Assembly: GCA_902624535.1 (NCBI GenBank)
Contig: CACNYF010000005.1
Location: 1 to 46,355 of the forward strand
Reading direction: 5' to 3'
Length of the DNA stretch: 46,355 nt
From: an uncultured Pelagibacteraceae bacterium
GTDB lineage: Bacteria > Pseudomonadota > Alphaproteobacteria > Pelagibacterales > Pelagibacteraceae
The notes below the pieces were generated by a model. That model saw only the letters and a program-made list of their open reading frames with translations. It did not search any database and was not told where the DNA came from. Both the position numbers and the translations under genes were made by a program. Positions 1-8,034 of the stretch are shown here, piece by piece (within the stretch, counting starts at the first letter, position 1; each line of letters starts with the position of its first letter).

Positions 1-567
1 TCAGCTCCATTAATAGTATCAATTTTAACAGCATTGTTTTTAAAAGATGTTCTTTCACCTAAAGGTATAATTTTAATGTTGTTAAGTTTTGGGTGTATAA
101 TTTATTCAATGAGTCCGAGTATGAAAGTTTTAAGTTTAGACTTAATTTTTCCTTTGGTGCCACCAGTATGTTGGGCTTTATATCAATTTTTTACAAAATT
201 TATTTCTGGTAATAATGATCCTTTAGTGGCGTTATTTTATGCTGCTGTTGTAGGGGCCATAGTTTTCTCTGTTTATGTAATGTTAGACTGGACACCTATT
301 GAGAACAAGAGATTGTGGATTTGGTTAGTATTTCTAGGTGTATTAGGTTTTACTAGCCACCTTTTAATTATATTTGCAATTCAGTTATCAAATTTATCTT
401 TTGTAACAAATTTTCAATATTCACAATTAATTTGGTCAACATTAATCAATTTTTATATATTTGGAGTACCTTTTGATTTTAATAAAACTTTTGGAGTTAT
501 TGGAATAATAGTTTTTGGAGTTTTATTTGTTCAGGCCGAAAGTAGAAAAAAGAAAATTAGTTCTTAA
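1..567 (+). CDS. EamA/DMT-family permease, C-terminal part
   Basis: The gene enters from the left edge; the reading frame is open from base 1, so 188 C-terminal residues are visible and the start lies outside the window. The visible part has about six hydrophobic helices separated by short loops and ends in a basic tail (SRKKKISS), the usual layout of the second EamA repeat of drug/metabolite transporters in the inner membrane. The substrate cannot be told. It is convergent with the dehydrogenase that follows and overlaps its 3' end by 11 bp, so there is no room for a dedicated terminator. Confidence 0.8.
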   Translation, partial: SAPLIVSILTALFLKDVLSPKGIILMLLSFGCIIYSMSPSMKVLSLDLIFPLVPPVCWALYQFFTKFISGNNDPLVALFYAAVVGAIVFSVYVMLDWTPIENKRLWIWLVFLGVLGFTSHLLIIFAIQLSNLSFVTNFQYSQLIWSTLINFYIFGVPFDFNKTFGVIGIIVFGVLFVQAESRKKKISS

Positions 568-2995
568 AATCTTTATTGTTTAGAGGTTTTTCTAATACCT
601 CAACTGGATATTTTTGTTTTTCAATTTCAATGTATATATTTTTGTCTTTTAATGTTTCAACTGTATTTCCAGAATTGACATATCCAAATGAAAGATTTTT
701 ATCATAACAAAAAGAATAATTTCCTGAAGTTGTTCTACCAATTATTTTGTCATCCATATAAATAGGTTCTTCATGTAGTAAAAGTGGCTCACCAGGTTTG
801 CTGTCTTTAAGAGCAAACATCGTCATCCTTTTATCTAATTTTTGGTCTTTAATTTTTAATAGAGCATCTTTTCCAATAAAGTTTATATTTTTCTTATAAC
901 TAATTGCAAATTTTAAACCTGCTTGATACTGATTTTCTTCTGGTGAAATGTCATGTCCCCAGTGAACAAATCCACTTTCCATTCTCATAATATCCATTGC
1001 ATGCATTCCACAATGAGATAGTTCAAAGTTTTTTCCTTCTTCAATCAGAATTTTATATAAATCCTTAGCTAAACTTGAGTCTACGTAAAGCTCAAATCCT
1101 AATTCACCAACATAAGAAAGTCGTTGAGCCCAAACTTTAACACCATTTATCATTATGAACTTTCCAGTTCCAAACTTAAATTTATCGTTACTAAAATCAT
1201 CATTGCTTATTTTCGAAATCATCTCTCTACTCTTTGGACCAAATAGTCCTAGACAACAAATATCTTCTGTTACATCTTTAAAAGATACATCATCATCTAA
1301 ATACTTTAAAATATGGTATTTATCGTGTTCTCTTGTAGCTGCAGAGCTTACAATTCTAAAATAATTTTTATCCATACATACAACAGTTAAATCTGTTTCT
1401 ATTCCCCCATCTTCATTTAGCATATGAGTGTAAGTTGTTTTTCCAATTTCATTTTTAATATTTGCCGTACATAACTTTTGTAATTCTTGATGAGTTTTTT
1501 CACCTTTCAAATCAAATTTTGAAAATGTTGAAAAATCAAATAGACCAACATTCTTCCTAGCATTTAAAGTCTCGTGTTTTGCTGATGGATACCAATTTTG
1601 ATAATTAAAACTATACTCATACTTAGGCTCTTTACCATTTAATGAATACCACATTGGTCTTTCAAATCCTCCGGCAACTCCAAAACAAGCTCCTGCTTTT
1701 CTTAATTCCTCGTGGTATGGCAAAAGTTTTTGATTTCTTGATGTGTTATGTTGTTTATAAGGCCAGTGCATTCCATACAAATCACCCAATGTTTCTGTAA
1801 CCCTTTCCATAATAAAGTTTTTTGAAGAGTGGAACTTTTGAAACCTTTTAATATCTAGAGAAAATAAATCCTCATTAATATGTCCATTCATCATCCATTC
1901 GGCTGTTACTCTACCCGCTCCTCCTGAGCTTGCAATTCCGATACTATTAAAGCCACAACATGTATATAAATTTTTAACTTCGGGAGTTTCACCTAATAAA
2001 TACTGAGTGTCAGGAGTAAAAGATTCTGGGCCTGAGAAAAATTTTCTAATTCCGGCAATTTCTAGCATTGGTAATCTATGAAATGACTTTTCTAAATAAG
2101 GTTCAAAATGATCAAAGTCATCAGGAAGTTCTCCAAAAGAAAAATCATCAGGCACTCTTCCAGTCTCTTTAAAAGCTGGTTTTGCATTTGGTTCAAAAAT
2201 TCCGACAAGCATTTTTCCAGCATCCTCTTTTAAATATAAACATGCATTATAATCTCTTAAAACCGGAAGATTTTGAGGTAAATCTTTCATTGGCTCTGTG
2301 ATGATATAAAAATGTTCATTAGGGTATAAAGGAACACTAACATTAATTTCTTCTCCTAATTGTCTAGACCACATTCCTGTTGCCATAACGACATACTCAC
2401 AATCTATAATACCTTTTTCTGTCTCTACTCCACGTATTCTTGAATTCTTTGTAAGTATTTTTTTTACAGGGGTTTTTTCAAAAATTTTTGCTCCTTCCAT
2501 TCTTGCAGCTTTTGCTAGTACATTAGTTACTCCAACTGGATCAGCCTGACCATCTTTTGGCATATAAACTCCACCAACAAGATCTTCACTATGGATCACT
2601 GGATATAATTCTTTTAGTCTTTTATTATCTAAAACCTCTACCTCAACATCAGATAATTGTGCGGTCGTTGCTTGTCTTAACAATTCTTGCATTCTTTCTT
2701 TGGTTGATGCAACTGTGATTGCCCCGTTCTGCTTAAGTCCCGTAGATAAACCCGTGGTTTTTTCTAATTCTTTATAAAGATCTAATGAATATTTTCTTAT
2801 CTTTGTAATTGTTGATGATGCACCTAATTGGCCAACTAATCCTGCTGCATGCCATGTGGTTCCTGAAGTAAGTTGATCTCTTTCGAGCAAAACAACATCT
2901 TTCCATCCAAACTTTGCTAAATGATACGCGCATGAAGTTCCGGCAACGCCCCCTCCTATTACAACAACTTTAGTACTTTTTGGTAACTCTTTCAT
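557..2995 (-). CDS. FAD-dependent dimethylglycine/sarcosine dehydrogenase with GcvT domain (copy 1)
   Basis: An 812-residue two-domain flavoenzyme. Residues about 8-400 are a DAO-type FAD domain with dinucleotide motif GGGVAG near residue 14 and the motif TSGTTWHAAG, whose His is the covalent FAD attachment site in mammalian dimethylglycine dehydrogenase. The C-terminal half is a GcvT-like folate-binding domain (GHDISPEENQYQAGLKF near residue 680). The expected reaction is oxidative N-demethylation of dimethylglycine or sarcosine, with the methyl carbon passed to tetrahydrofolate and electrons to ETF. It lies only 26 bp after fbpC on the same strand, so it may be read from the iron-regulated promoter. 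It is a diverged paralogue of the 810-residue enzyme at 14530-16962. Which N-methyl substrate it prefers cannot be read from the sequence. Confidence 0.85.
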   Translation of the reverse strand: MKELPKSTKVVVIGGGVAGTSCAYHLAKFGWKDVVLLERDQLTSGTTWHAAGLVGQLGASSTITKIRKYSLDLYKELEKTTGLSTGLKQNGAITVASTKERMQELLRQATTAQLSDVEVEVLDNKRLKELYPVIHSEDLVGGVYMPKDGQADPVGVTNVLAKAARMEGAKIFEKTPVKKILTKNSRIRGVETEKGIIDCEYVVMATGMWSRQLGEEINVSVPLYPNEHFYIITEPMKDLPQNLPVLRDYNACLYLKEDAGKMLVGIFEPNAKPAFKETGRVPDDFSFGELPDDFDHFEPYLEKSFHRLPMLEIAGIRKFFSGPESFTPDTQYLLGETPEVKNLYTCCGFNSIGIASSGGAGRVTAEWMMNGHINEDLFSLDIKRFQKFHSSKNFIMERVTETLGDLYGMHWPYKQHNTSRNQKLLPYHEELRKAGACFGVAGGFERPMWYSLNGKEPKYEYSFNYQNWYPSAKHETLNARKNVGLFDFSTFSKFDLKGEKTHQELQKLCTANIKNEIGKTTYTHMLNEDGGIETDLTVVCMDKNYFRIVSSAATREHDKYHILKYLDDDVSFKDVTEDICCLGLFGPKSREMISKISNDDFSNDKFKFGTGKFIMINGVKVWAQRLSYVGELGFELYVDSSLAKDLYKILIEEGKNFELSHCGMHAMDIMRMESGFVHWGHDISPEENQYQAGLKFAISYKKNINFIGKDALLKIKDQKLDKRMTMFALKDSKPGEPLLLHEEPIYMDDKIIGRTTSGNYSFCYDKNLSFGYVNSGNTVETLKDKNIYIEIEKQKYPVEVLEKPLNNKDFKN

Positions 2996-3021
2996 ATGTA
3001 ATTGGACTTATACAATTATTT

Positions 3022-4083
3022 TTAAAAGCAAACAATATGTTCGATATGTATCGGTCTTTTTATGCCAAATTTGTCATGAAGTTTATGTTGATGGATATGG
3101 TGCGAGTCTAAAATTACAGACAGTTTTTTTTTGGTTTCTGTCAATAATGTATAAATAAAATTTGAACCTCTAAATTTAATATCAACTACCTCTAGTTTTA
3201 AATTACTCTTATCATCATGCTCTAAGTCTTCGGGTTGCAACAAAAGTTTAACTTTAGATCCTATTGGATACTGTTTTGCAAAATTTCCTGTAATTGTGCC
3301 TAGCTCATCATTTTCCAAACTTTTTGGACTTGTAATTACAGCGGGTATTAAAACACCTCTATTAAGAAACTTGACTATTTTTATAGAATTAGGGAAATGA
3401 TATAAATTGTAAGGAGTATCATATTGCTCTAATTTATTATCTAACACTACTCCACATTTATTTCCTAAGTAAAAGGCTTCATAAGAATCATGCGTAACTA
3501 TTATTGTGGTAATTTTAAATTTATTTAAAATTTGTTTTAACTCAACTTGGATTTCTTCTTTAAAGCTCGTATCAATATTTGACAAAGGCTCATCTAATAA
3601 AAGTAAATCAGGATTAGAGGATAATGACCTTGCTAAAGATGCTCTTTGAGCTTCACCAGCACTTACTTGATGAGGATACTTGTCTAAAATTTTACTTATA
3701 CCTAACAACTTTATTATTTCATTTGAATTAATTTTTTTCTTACTGTTTGTATTTTTTCGTTCTAATGCTAATTGAATATTTCTATCTATGGTATAATGTG
3801 GGAACAAACTGTTCTCTTGAAATGATAATGCAATATTTCTATTTTCGGGTTCAATATTAATATCTTTTGAAGAAATTATATTTCCTTTAAGTTTTATTGT
3901 GCCTTTTTCTAATTTTTCTAATCCTGCTATTGTTCTTAAAATTGTAGTTTTTCCAATTCCAGAAGGCCCTAATATACAAACAATGTCACCTTTATTTTTT
4001 ATGCTAAAAGAAACATTTTTTACTCTTATTTTTCCACCAATTTTAAAAGTGGCATTATCTATATCTAAATAATTATTACTCAC
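3022..4083 (-). CDS. fbpC: Fe(III) ABC transporter ATP-binding protein
   Basis: A 353-residue ABC ATPase. Walker A is LGPSGIGKTT (residues 38-47), the signature loop is VSAGEAQ (about 140-146, in place of LSGGQ), Walker B with DEP ends near residue 166, and the switch His is in VTHDS. Residues beyond about 240 form a C-terminal TOBE-like regulatory region (KLLLQPEDLE), as in FbpC/PotA-type importers. It overlaps the permease gene by 8 bp, so the two are translationally coupled. With the binding protein and permease it would form an inner-membrane ferric iron importer. The iron assignment comes mainly from the binding protein and the Fur-like operator upstream. Confidence 0.85.
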   Translation of the reverse strand: MSNNYLDIDNATFKIGGKIRVKNVSFSIKNKGDIVCILGPSGIGKTTILRTIAGLEKLEKGTIKLKGNIISSKDINIEPENRNIALSFQENSLFPHYTIDRNIQLALERKNTNSKKKINSNEIIKLLGISKILDKYPHQVSAGEAQRASLARSLSSNPDLLLLDEPLSNIDTSFKEEIQVELKQILNKFKITTIIVTHDSYEAFYLGNKCGVVLDNKLEQYDTPYNLYHFPNSIKIVKFLNRGVLIPAVITSPKSLENDELGTITGNFAKQYPIGSKVKLLLQPEDLEHDDKSNLKLEVVDIKFRGSNFIYTLLTETKKKLSVILDSHHIHQHKLHDKFGIKRPIHIEHIVCF

Positions 4084-5701
4084 TGTTATCCCTAAGAATA
4101 TACTTCGATGTTAATAAAATAAAAAGACTTGCAATAGAAATTAATAATAATGCTGGAACTGCAGCCGCTTCTAATAAGTCTTGTGAAGCAAAAATATATG
4201 CTGTTGTTGCAAAAGTTTCATAATTGAAGGGTCTTAAAATTAAAGTAATTGGCAATTCTCTTATAATTTCGAGAGATACTAAAATTATTATAAATAATAC
4301 TGAATTTCTTAAATATGGAACATGAACTTTTGTGAATGTTTTAAATTTTGAGTAGCCTATTAAATAAGCGCTCTCATCAACGGATCTATTAATTTTTTCA
4401 TAACCAGATTTTAAACCATTACAAGCTAGTGAATAAAATCTTACAAAATAAACAATTACTAAACCAGCAATCGATCCAATAAATATTTTTTTTATGGATT
4501 TTAAATCATAAACTTTTACAAAATTTTCATCAAACCATGAAATAAATGTTATAAAAGCTACAGCTAAAATTACTCCAGGTATTGCGTATCCAGAAATAGA
4601 AAATGTTGTAAGTGCATTTAAAAATTTACTTCTAGAAACTCTATTTCCATAATTTGAAATAAAAGAAAATACAATTAAAACTAAACTGGATAAAATTACT
4701 AGATAGATTGTGTTGAAAAATAATTGTGTAATATTCAAATCGTGAAAATGTTTAGGATATTTTAATGTCCAATAAAGCATTTGACTTGTTGGAAAAATAA
4801 AACTTAAAAAAAACACTATAGAACAGCCTAAAAAAAATAATAAGGATTTTTTTCCAGTTAAATTAATTTTTTGTTTTTCCTTAAATCCACCTTTGGATGG
4901 TAAATGATACTTAGCATTATTACGAGAGAAGTTTTCAATTAAAAAAGCAGCAAAAATAAATATTAAAAGGTAAAATGATAATTGATTAGCAAAAACAAGA
5001 TCGTCAAAAGAAATCCATGAATTATAAATTGCTGTAGTTAAAGTGTTTACACTAAAAAAATCAACTGCTCCAAATTCAGAGAGAGTTTCCATAGAAACTA
5101 GAGATAGGCCAGCAATAATTGCTGGTCTTGCAGAAGGTATTATAACCTTGAATAAACTTTCAATTTTTGAAAAACCAATATTTCGACCTATATCAATTAA
5201 GTTTTGAGATTGATACAAGAAGGATGCTCTAGTTAGAATATAAACATACCCAAATAACGAAAAAGATAGAGATAGTATTGCCCCGAGCAATTCATCAAAT
5301 TTAGGGATGTATTGATTATAATTATATTCACCAAATATATTTGTAAGAATAGTAAAAGCAGTTCCATAGTTTTCAAAGAAAGCAGTTAAAGAATATGCAT
5401 AAATATATGGAGGTACTGCAAAAGATAATATGAGAGCCCATTTAAAAAAATTAACTCCTGGAAAATTATAAAATGAAACCATGTATGCACATCCAACTCC
5501 GATGATGAAAGTAAGTGTCAGAACGCCTATTAATAAACAAATCGAATTAAATATATATTGAAGTAGAAAAGTATTCTTCAGAACTTCTACAAATGCACTT
5601 GTCGTATCAAAAAAGCTTGAAAATACTGTCAATATTGGGATAGCTACAACTAGAGAAATTAATAATGATGTTATGTACCAAATGTTTATTTTTCTTAACA
5701 T
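4076..5701 (-). CDS. fbpB: Fe(III) ABC transporter permease
   Basis: A 541-residue integral membrane protein with two binding-protein-dependent transport domains in tandem, each of about six helices, as in FbpB/SfuB-type iron permeases. Each half carries an EAA-like loop contacting the ATPase (SARPAIIAGLSLVSMETLSEFGA in part, near residue 190-215, and VPYLRNSVLFIIILVSLEIIRELP in part, near 460-485). The tandem-duplicated length is normal for the family. The start is preceded by an AT-rich stretch with no clear Shine-Dalgarno, but a possible 25-codon ORF stops 11 nt upstream, which could supply translational coupling. Confidence 0.85.
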   Translation of the reverse strand: MLRKINIWYITSLLISLVVAIPILTVFSSFFDTTSAFVEVLKNTFLLQYIFNSICLLIGVLTLTFIIGVGCAYMVSFYNFPGVNFFKWALILSFAVPPYIYAYSLTAFFENYGTAFTILTNIFGEYNYNQYIPKFDELLGAILSLSFSLFGYVYILTRASFLYQSQNLIDIGRNIGFSKIESLFKVIIPSARPAIIAGLSLVSMETLSEFGAVDFFSVNTLTTAIYNSWISFDDLVFANQLSFYLLIFIFAAFLIENFSRNNAKYHLPSKGGFKEKQKINLTGKKSLLFFLGCSIVFFLSFIFPTSQMLYWTLKYPKHFHDLNITQLFFNTIYLVILSSLVLIVFSFISNYGNRVSRSKFLNALTTFSISGYAIPGVILAVAFITFISWFDENFVKVYDLKSIKKIFIGSIAGLVIVYFVRFYSLACNGLKSGYEKINRSVDESAYLIGYSKFKTFTKVHVPYLRNSVLFIIILVSLEIIRELPITLILRPFNYETFATTAYIFASQDLLEAAAVPALLLISIASLFILLTSKYILRDNSE

Positions 5702-5712
5702 AAGAATATATG

Positions 5713-5790
5713 TTAATTGATATATTTTTTTTTAATTAAGTACAACTTTTTAGGGAATTTAAGTGCCCACAGATTAGGAGACCAAGCCAT
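5713..5790 (-). CDS. Possible 25-aa leader-type ORF upstream of fbpB
   Basis: An ATG-started 25-codon ORF (MAWSPNLWALKFPKK...) lies between the 57-aa cysteine protein and the permease. Its start codon begins at the last base of the 5' arm of the hairpin at 5763-5796, and its stop falls 11 nt before the fbpB start. Two tryptophans and two prolines in 14 residues are unusual for random AT-rich sequence. There is no Shine-Dalgarno, so expression is uncertain. It could be a leader peptide coupled to RNA structure or simply a by-product of the GC-rich hairpin. Confidence 0.25.
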   Translation of the reverse strand: MAWSPNLWALKFPKKLYLIKKKYIN

Positions 5791-5796
5791 GGGCAC
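5763..5796 (-). promoter_or_regulatory. Intra-operon RNA hairpin between fbpA-side and fbpB-side genes
   Basis: A perfect 7-bp inverted repeat GTGCCCA/TGGGCAC (5763-5769 and 5790-5796) encloses a 20-nt loop of unusually high GC for this genome. It lies in the 108-bp gap between the stop of the 57-aa gene and the permease start, inside the operon. No T-tract follows immediately on the minus strand, so it looks less like a terminator than a processing or mRNA-stabilising element, which would let the binding protein be made in excess over the membrane components. Function is inferred from position only. Confidence 0.45.
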
Positions 5797-5809
5797 AAAC
5801 TTTAGAAAA

Positions 5810-5983
5810 TCAAAAATTAAATACTTTTAGGATATGCGGAACCTCCTTAGATTTAATTTCGGACAATTTTCTATTATTTACACGTCTATTGATTTTTTCA
5901 CACTCCGAAGCGCATGCAGGACAGGCTTTGGTAGATTTATTAAAATCAACTTCCGTAGTAAATTTTTTTTTATCAGCTGTCAT
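5810..5983 (-). CDS. 57-aa cysteine-motif small protein in the iron-transport operon
   Basis: A 57-codon ORF starts (ATG) at the base immediately after the fbpA stop codon, with zero spacing, so translation by reinitiation is plausible. It is hydrophilic with no signal peptide and carries a compact motif ACPACASECEK (Cys21, Cys24, Cys28; CxxCxxxC), then a basic stretch INRRVNNRK. The motif resembles a single repeat of metal-binding four-helix Cys-rich proteins or a minimal Fe/Zn site, but I do not recognise the family. The location directly behind a ferric iron binding protein suggests a metal-related cytoplasmic role. This is inference; the ORF is short enough to be missed by usual length cut-offs. 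Confidence 0.6.
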   Translation of the reverse strand: MTADKKKFTTEVDFNKSTKACPACASECEKINRRVNNRKLSEIKSKEVPHILKVFNF

Positions 5984-7006
5984 TTACTGCCAACCAGCAG
6001 CTAACATTACTTCTAATGCATCTGCTTGTTTTGCACCGTACGACTTAACACTTGTTTTAGTATCCATTACAAAGTTCATTTCTTTGCCTGGAACTAAATC
6101 ATTAGGTATTACACCGCTAATCATTGGATACTCAAAAGTATTATTTACAATGTGATTTTGAGCCTCTTCTGATAATAAAAACTCAACTAATTTTACAGCA
6201 TTAGCTTTGTTTGGTGCATGTTTAAGCATACCAGCTCCACTAATATTGATGTGCGTTCCTCTATCTTGTTGATTAGGGAAAAAAGGCATCACTTTTTTTG
6301 CTGCTTCTTGTTGTTCAGCACCTTTTTTTCCAGATAACATCAACGCATGATAGTATGTGTTTGCAACAGCAATATCAGCTTCTCCAGCTGCAACAGCCAT
6401 GATTTGAGCACGGTCGTTACCTTTTGGAGTTCTAGCCATGTTTGCTACAACAGCTTTTGACCATTCTGCAGTTTTTGCTTTACCATTATTCTTAACAAGT
6501 GAAGCAACTAAAGATTGGTTATAAATGTTGTTAGATTTTCTTATTACTAATCTACCTTTCCATTTTGGATCAGCTAGACCTTCATAAGTCATACCATTAA
6601 GTTCGTTTGCACTTACTCTTTCTGGTGAATAATAAATTATTCTTGCTCTTTTTGCTATTCCAGTCCATTTTTTTGATCTGAATTGCGATGGAACTGCATC
6701 TCTAATAGCTTTAGACCAGCCAGCATTTTGCATCATTCCTTTAGCTGCAAATGCACCTAGTCTCCCAGCATCAGCTGTGATGTATAAATCTCCAACACAG
6801 TCTGCTCCCTCTTCTGTAATTCTTTTTTGAAGAGCTTTATCTTTTCCCGAAACTACATTTACTTTTATTCCAGTTGCTGCAGTGAATTTTTCATATAATT
6901 GAACGTCAGAATCATAGTGCCTTGCACTAAAAATATTGACTTCAGCTGCAATCGTAAAACTTGAAATTAAAGCGAAAAATAGCGAGATTATTGTTAGTTT
7001 TCTCAT
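5984..7006 (-). CDS. fbpA: Fe(III) ABC transporter periplasmic binding protein
   Basis: A 340-residue class-II substrate-binding protein (called sfuC/fbpA/afuA in relatives). A signal peptide of about 20 residues is followed by AEVNIFSARHYDSD, the standard start of FbpA-like mature proteins. The adjacent tyrosines in ANTYYHALM (Tyr218, Tyr219) match the pair that ligates Fe(III) in this family. It would capture ferric iron in the periplasm and deliver it to FbpB/FbpC. Its start has a good Shine-Dalgarno (AAGGAG, 5 nt before ATG), one of few in the window. The promoter upstream is covered by two Fur-like boxes, predicting induction under iron limitation. The GC content is slightly higher than that of its neighbours, as is common for very highly expressed binding proteins. 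Confidence 0.92.
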   Translation of the reverse strand: MRKLTIISLFFALISSFTIAAEVNIFSARHYDSDVQLYEKFTAATGIKVNVVSGKDKALQKRITEEGADCVGDLYITADAGRLGAFAAKGMMQNAGWSKAIRDAVPSQFRSKKWTGIAKRARIIYYSPERVSANELNGMTYEGLADPKWKGRLVIRKSNNIYNQSLVASLVKNNGKAKTAEWSKAVVANMARTPKGNDRAQIMAVAAGEADIAVANTYYHALMLSGKKGAEQQEAAKKVMPFFPNQQDRGTHINISGAGMLKHAPNKANAVKLVEFLLSEEAQNHIVNNTFEYPMISGVIPNDLVPGKEMNFVMDTKTSVKSYGAKQADALEVMLAAGWQ

Positions 7007-7043
7007 ACTTCTCCTTAAGTTTATGTTAAACGTTTAATATTTA

Positions 7044-7072
7044 CTTATAATGCGGATGATAACTATTCTCAA
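7044..7072 (-). promoter_or_regulatory. Sigma70-type promoter of the fbp operon
   Basis: On the minus strand TTGAGA (-35, 7067-7072) and TATAAG (-10, 7044-7049) are separated by exactly 17 bp, 38 nt upstream of the fbpA start. The -35 and most of the spacer lie inside the Fur-like box at 7057-7071, the classical arrangement for repression by a bound Fur dimer. Confidence 0.6.
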
Positions 7073-7087
7073 TGATATTGATTATCA
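7057..7087. promoter_or_regulatory. Tandem Fur-like operator boxes
   Basis: Two 15-bp 7-1-7 palindromes lie back to back: TGATAACTATTCTCA (7057-7071) and TGATATTGATTATCA (7073-7087). Against the Fur consensus TGATAATnATTATCA they match at 12 and 13 of 14 informative positions respectively. They overlap the predicted fbpA promoter. A further half-site-like TAATAATCATT lies near 7110. In alphaproteobacteria iron control may also use Irr or RirA, but the motif here is of Fur type. Confidence 0.7.
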
Positions 7088-7143
7088 ATTGCAATAATGT
7101 CGCAACTAATAATCATTTGCAAAAAATAAGGATTTTGCAAATT

Positions 7144-8034
7144 TTAGAATTCCCACTCTGAAATTTTGCTATATAGGAAGTTTCTGAATGCTTGAACTCT
7201 GGCAACGTTTTTTAAAGATTGAGGATAGACAAAATGTGCCTCTGTGGTTGGCCCTTGTACGTTTGGTAAAACCTTAACAATATTTGGCTGTTTTATAGTC
7301 AAGTAATCTGGGATTGCAGCTAAGCCTACACCACTTTGAACAGCTAAAAGTAAACCATAAACACTATTCACTCTCATAACAGTTTTTCTCCTTTTATTAT
7401 CTTTCATACCAAGTTTTAATGCCCAGTCTGGATTAAAAACTGGAGAAGGAGCACCTCTACCAAATGAAATAAAATTGTGCTTATTCAAATCATTAATTGT
7501 TTTAGGGTAGCCATGTTTTTCTAAGTATTTTGGAGATCCATAGATATGATAATTGATATCAATCAGCTTTTTTTGAATATAATTAAGCTGTTTTGGTCTT
7601 CTCATAAATATTCCAATATCTGCCTGTCTAGTGCTTAGATCTAGCTCTTTATCATCAAATATGAGTTCAACTTCAATCTCAGGATTAAGCTGCATAAATT
7701 CTTGAATTCTTGGTGTTAACCAAGTTGTTCCAAAACTAACAACAGTTGTCACTGATAATTTTCCAGAAGGTTTAGTTTTTTTATCTCCTAAAGTTGTTTC
7801 TACTTCTTTTAGTTTAGAGATTACCTCGTGAGCTGTTTTAAATACATATTCACCATTTTCAGTTAGTGTCAAGCCTCTAGCATGACGTTCAAATAATTTT
7901 ACTTTTAAATCTTCCTCTAATGACTGGATTTGTCTGCTAATAGCTGATTGGCTAAGATTTAAAATGACAGTAGCACTTGTAAAACTTCCAGCTTCCGCAA
8001 CTGCATGAAATATTTTTAATTTATCCCAATCCAT
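7144..8034 (-). CDS. LysR-family transcriptional regulator
   Basis: A 296-residue LysR protein. The N-terminal winged helix-turn-helix spans residues about 4-60 (AGSFTSATVILNLSQSAISRQI, the DNA-reading helix, then a short linker helix), and a LysR substrate domain covers about 90-290. Its ATG overlaps the stop codon of the upstream reductase gene by 1 nt (TAATG), so it is translated from the same message as the acuI-like gene. LysR regulators often control an adjacent operon; here the reductase/folE transcript or the neighbouring fbp operon are the candidates. The ligand is unknown. Confidence 0.88.
   Translation of the reverse strand: MDWDKLKIFHAVAEAGSFTSATVILNLSQSAISRQIQSLEEDLKVKLFERHARGLTLTENGEYVFKTAHEVISKLKEVETTLGDKKTKPSGKLSVTTVVSFGTTWLTPRIQEFMQLNPEIEVELIFDDKELDLSTRQADIGIFMRRPKQLNYIQKKLIDINYHIYGSPKYLEKHGYPKTINDLNKHNFISFGRGAPSPVFNPDWALKLGMKDNKRRKTVMRVNSVYGLLLAVQSGVGLAAIPDYLTIKQPNIVKVLPNVQGPTTEAHFVYPQSLKNVARVQAFRNFLYSKISEWEF

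Noticed and set aside
5889..6155. 88-codon plus-strand ORF opposite fbpA
   Set aside because: It is antisense to fbpA and the 57-aa gene, with no family signal; its length is explained by the codon bias of the real genes.
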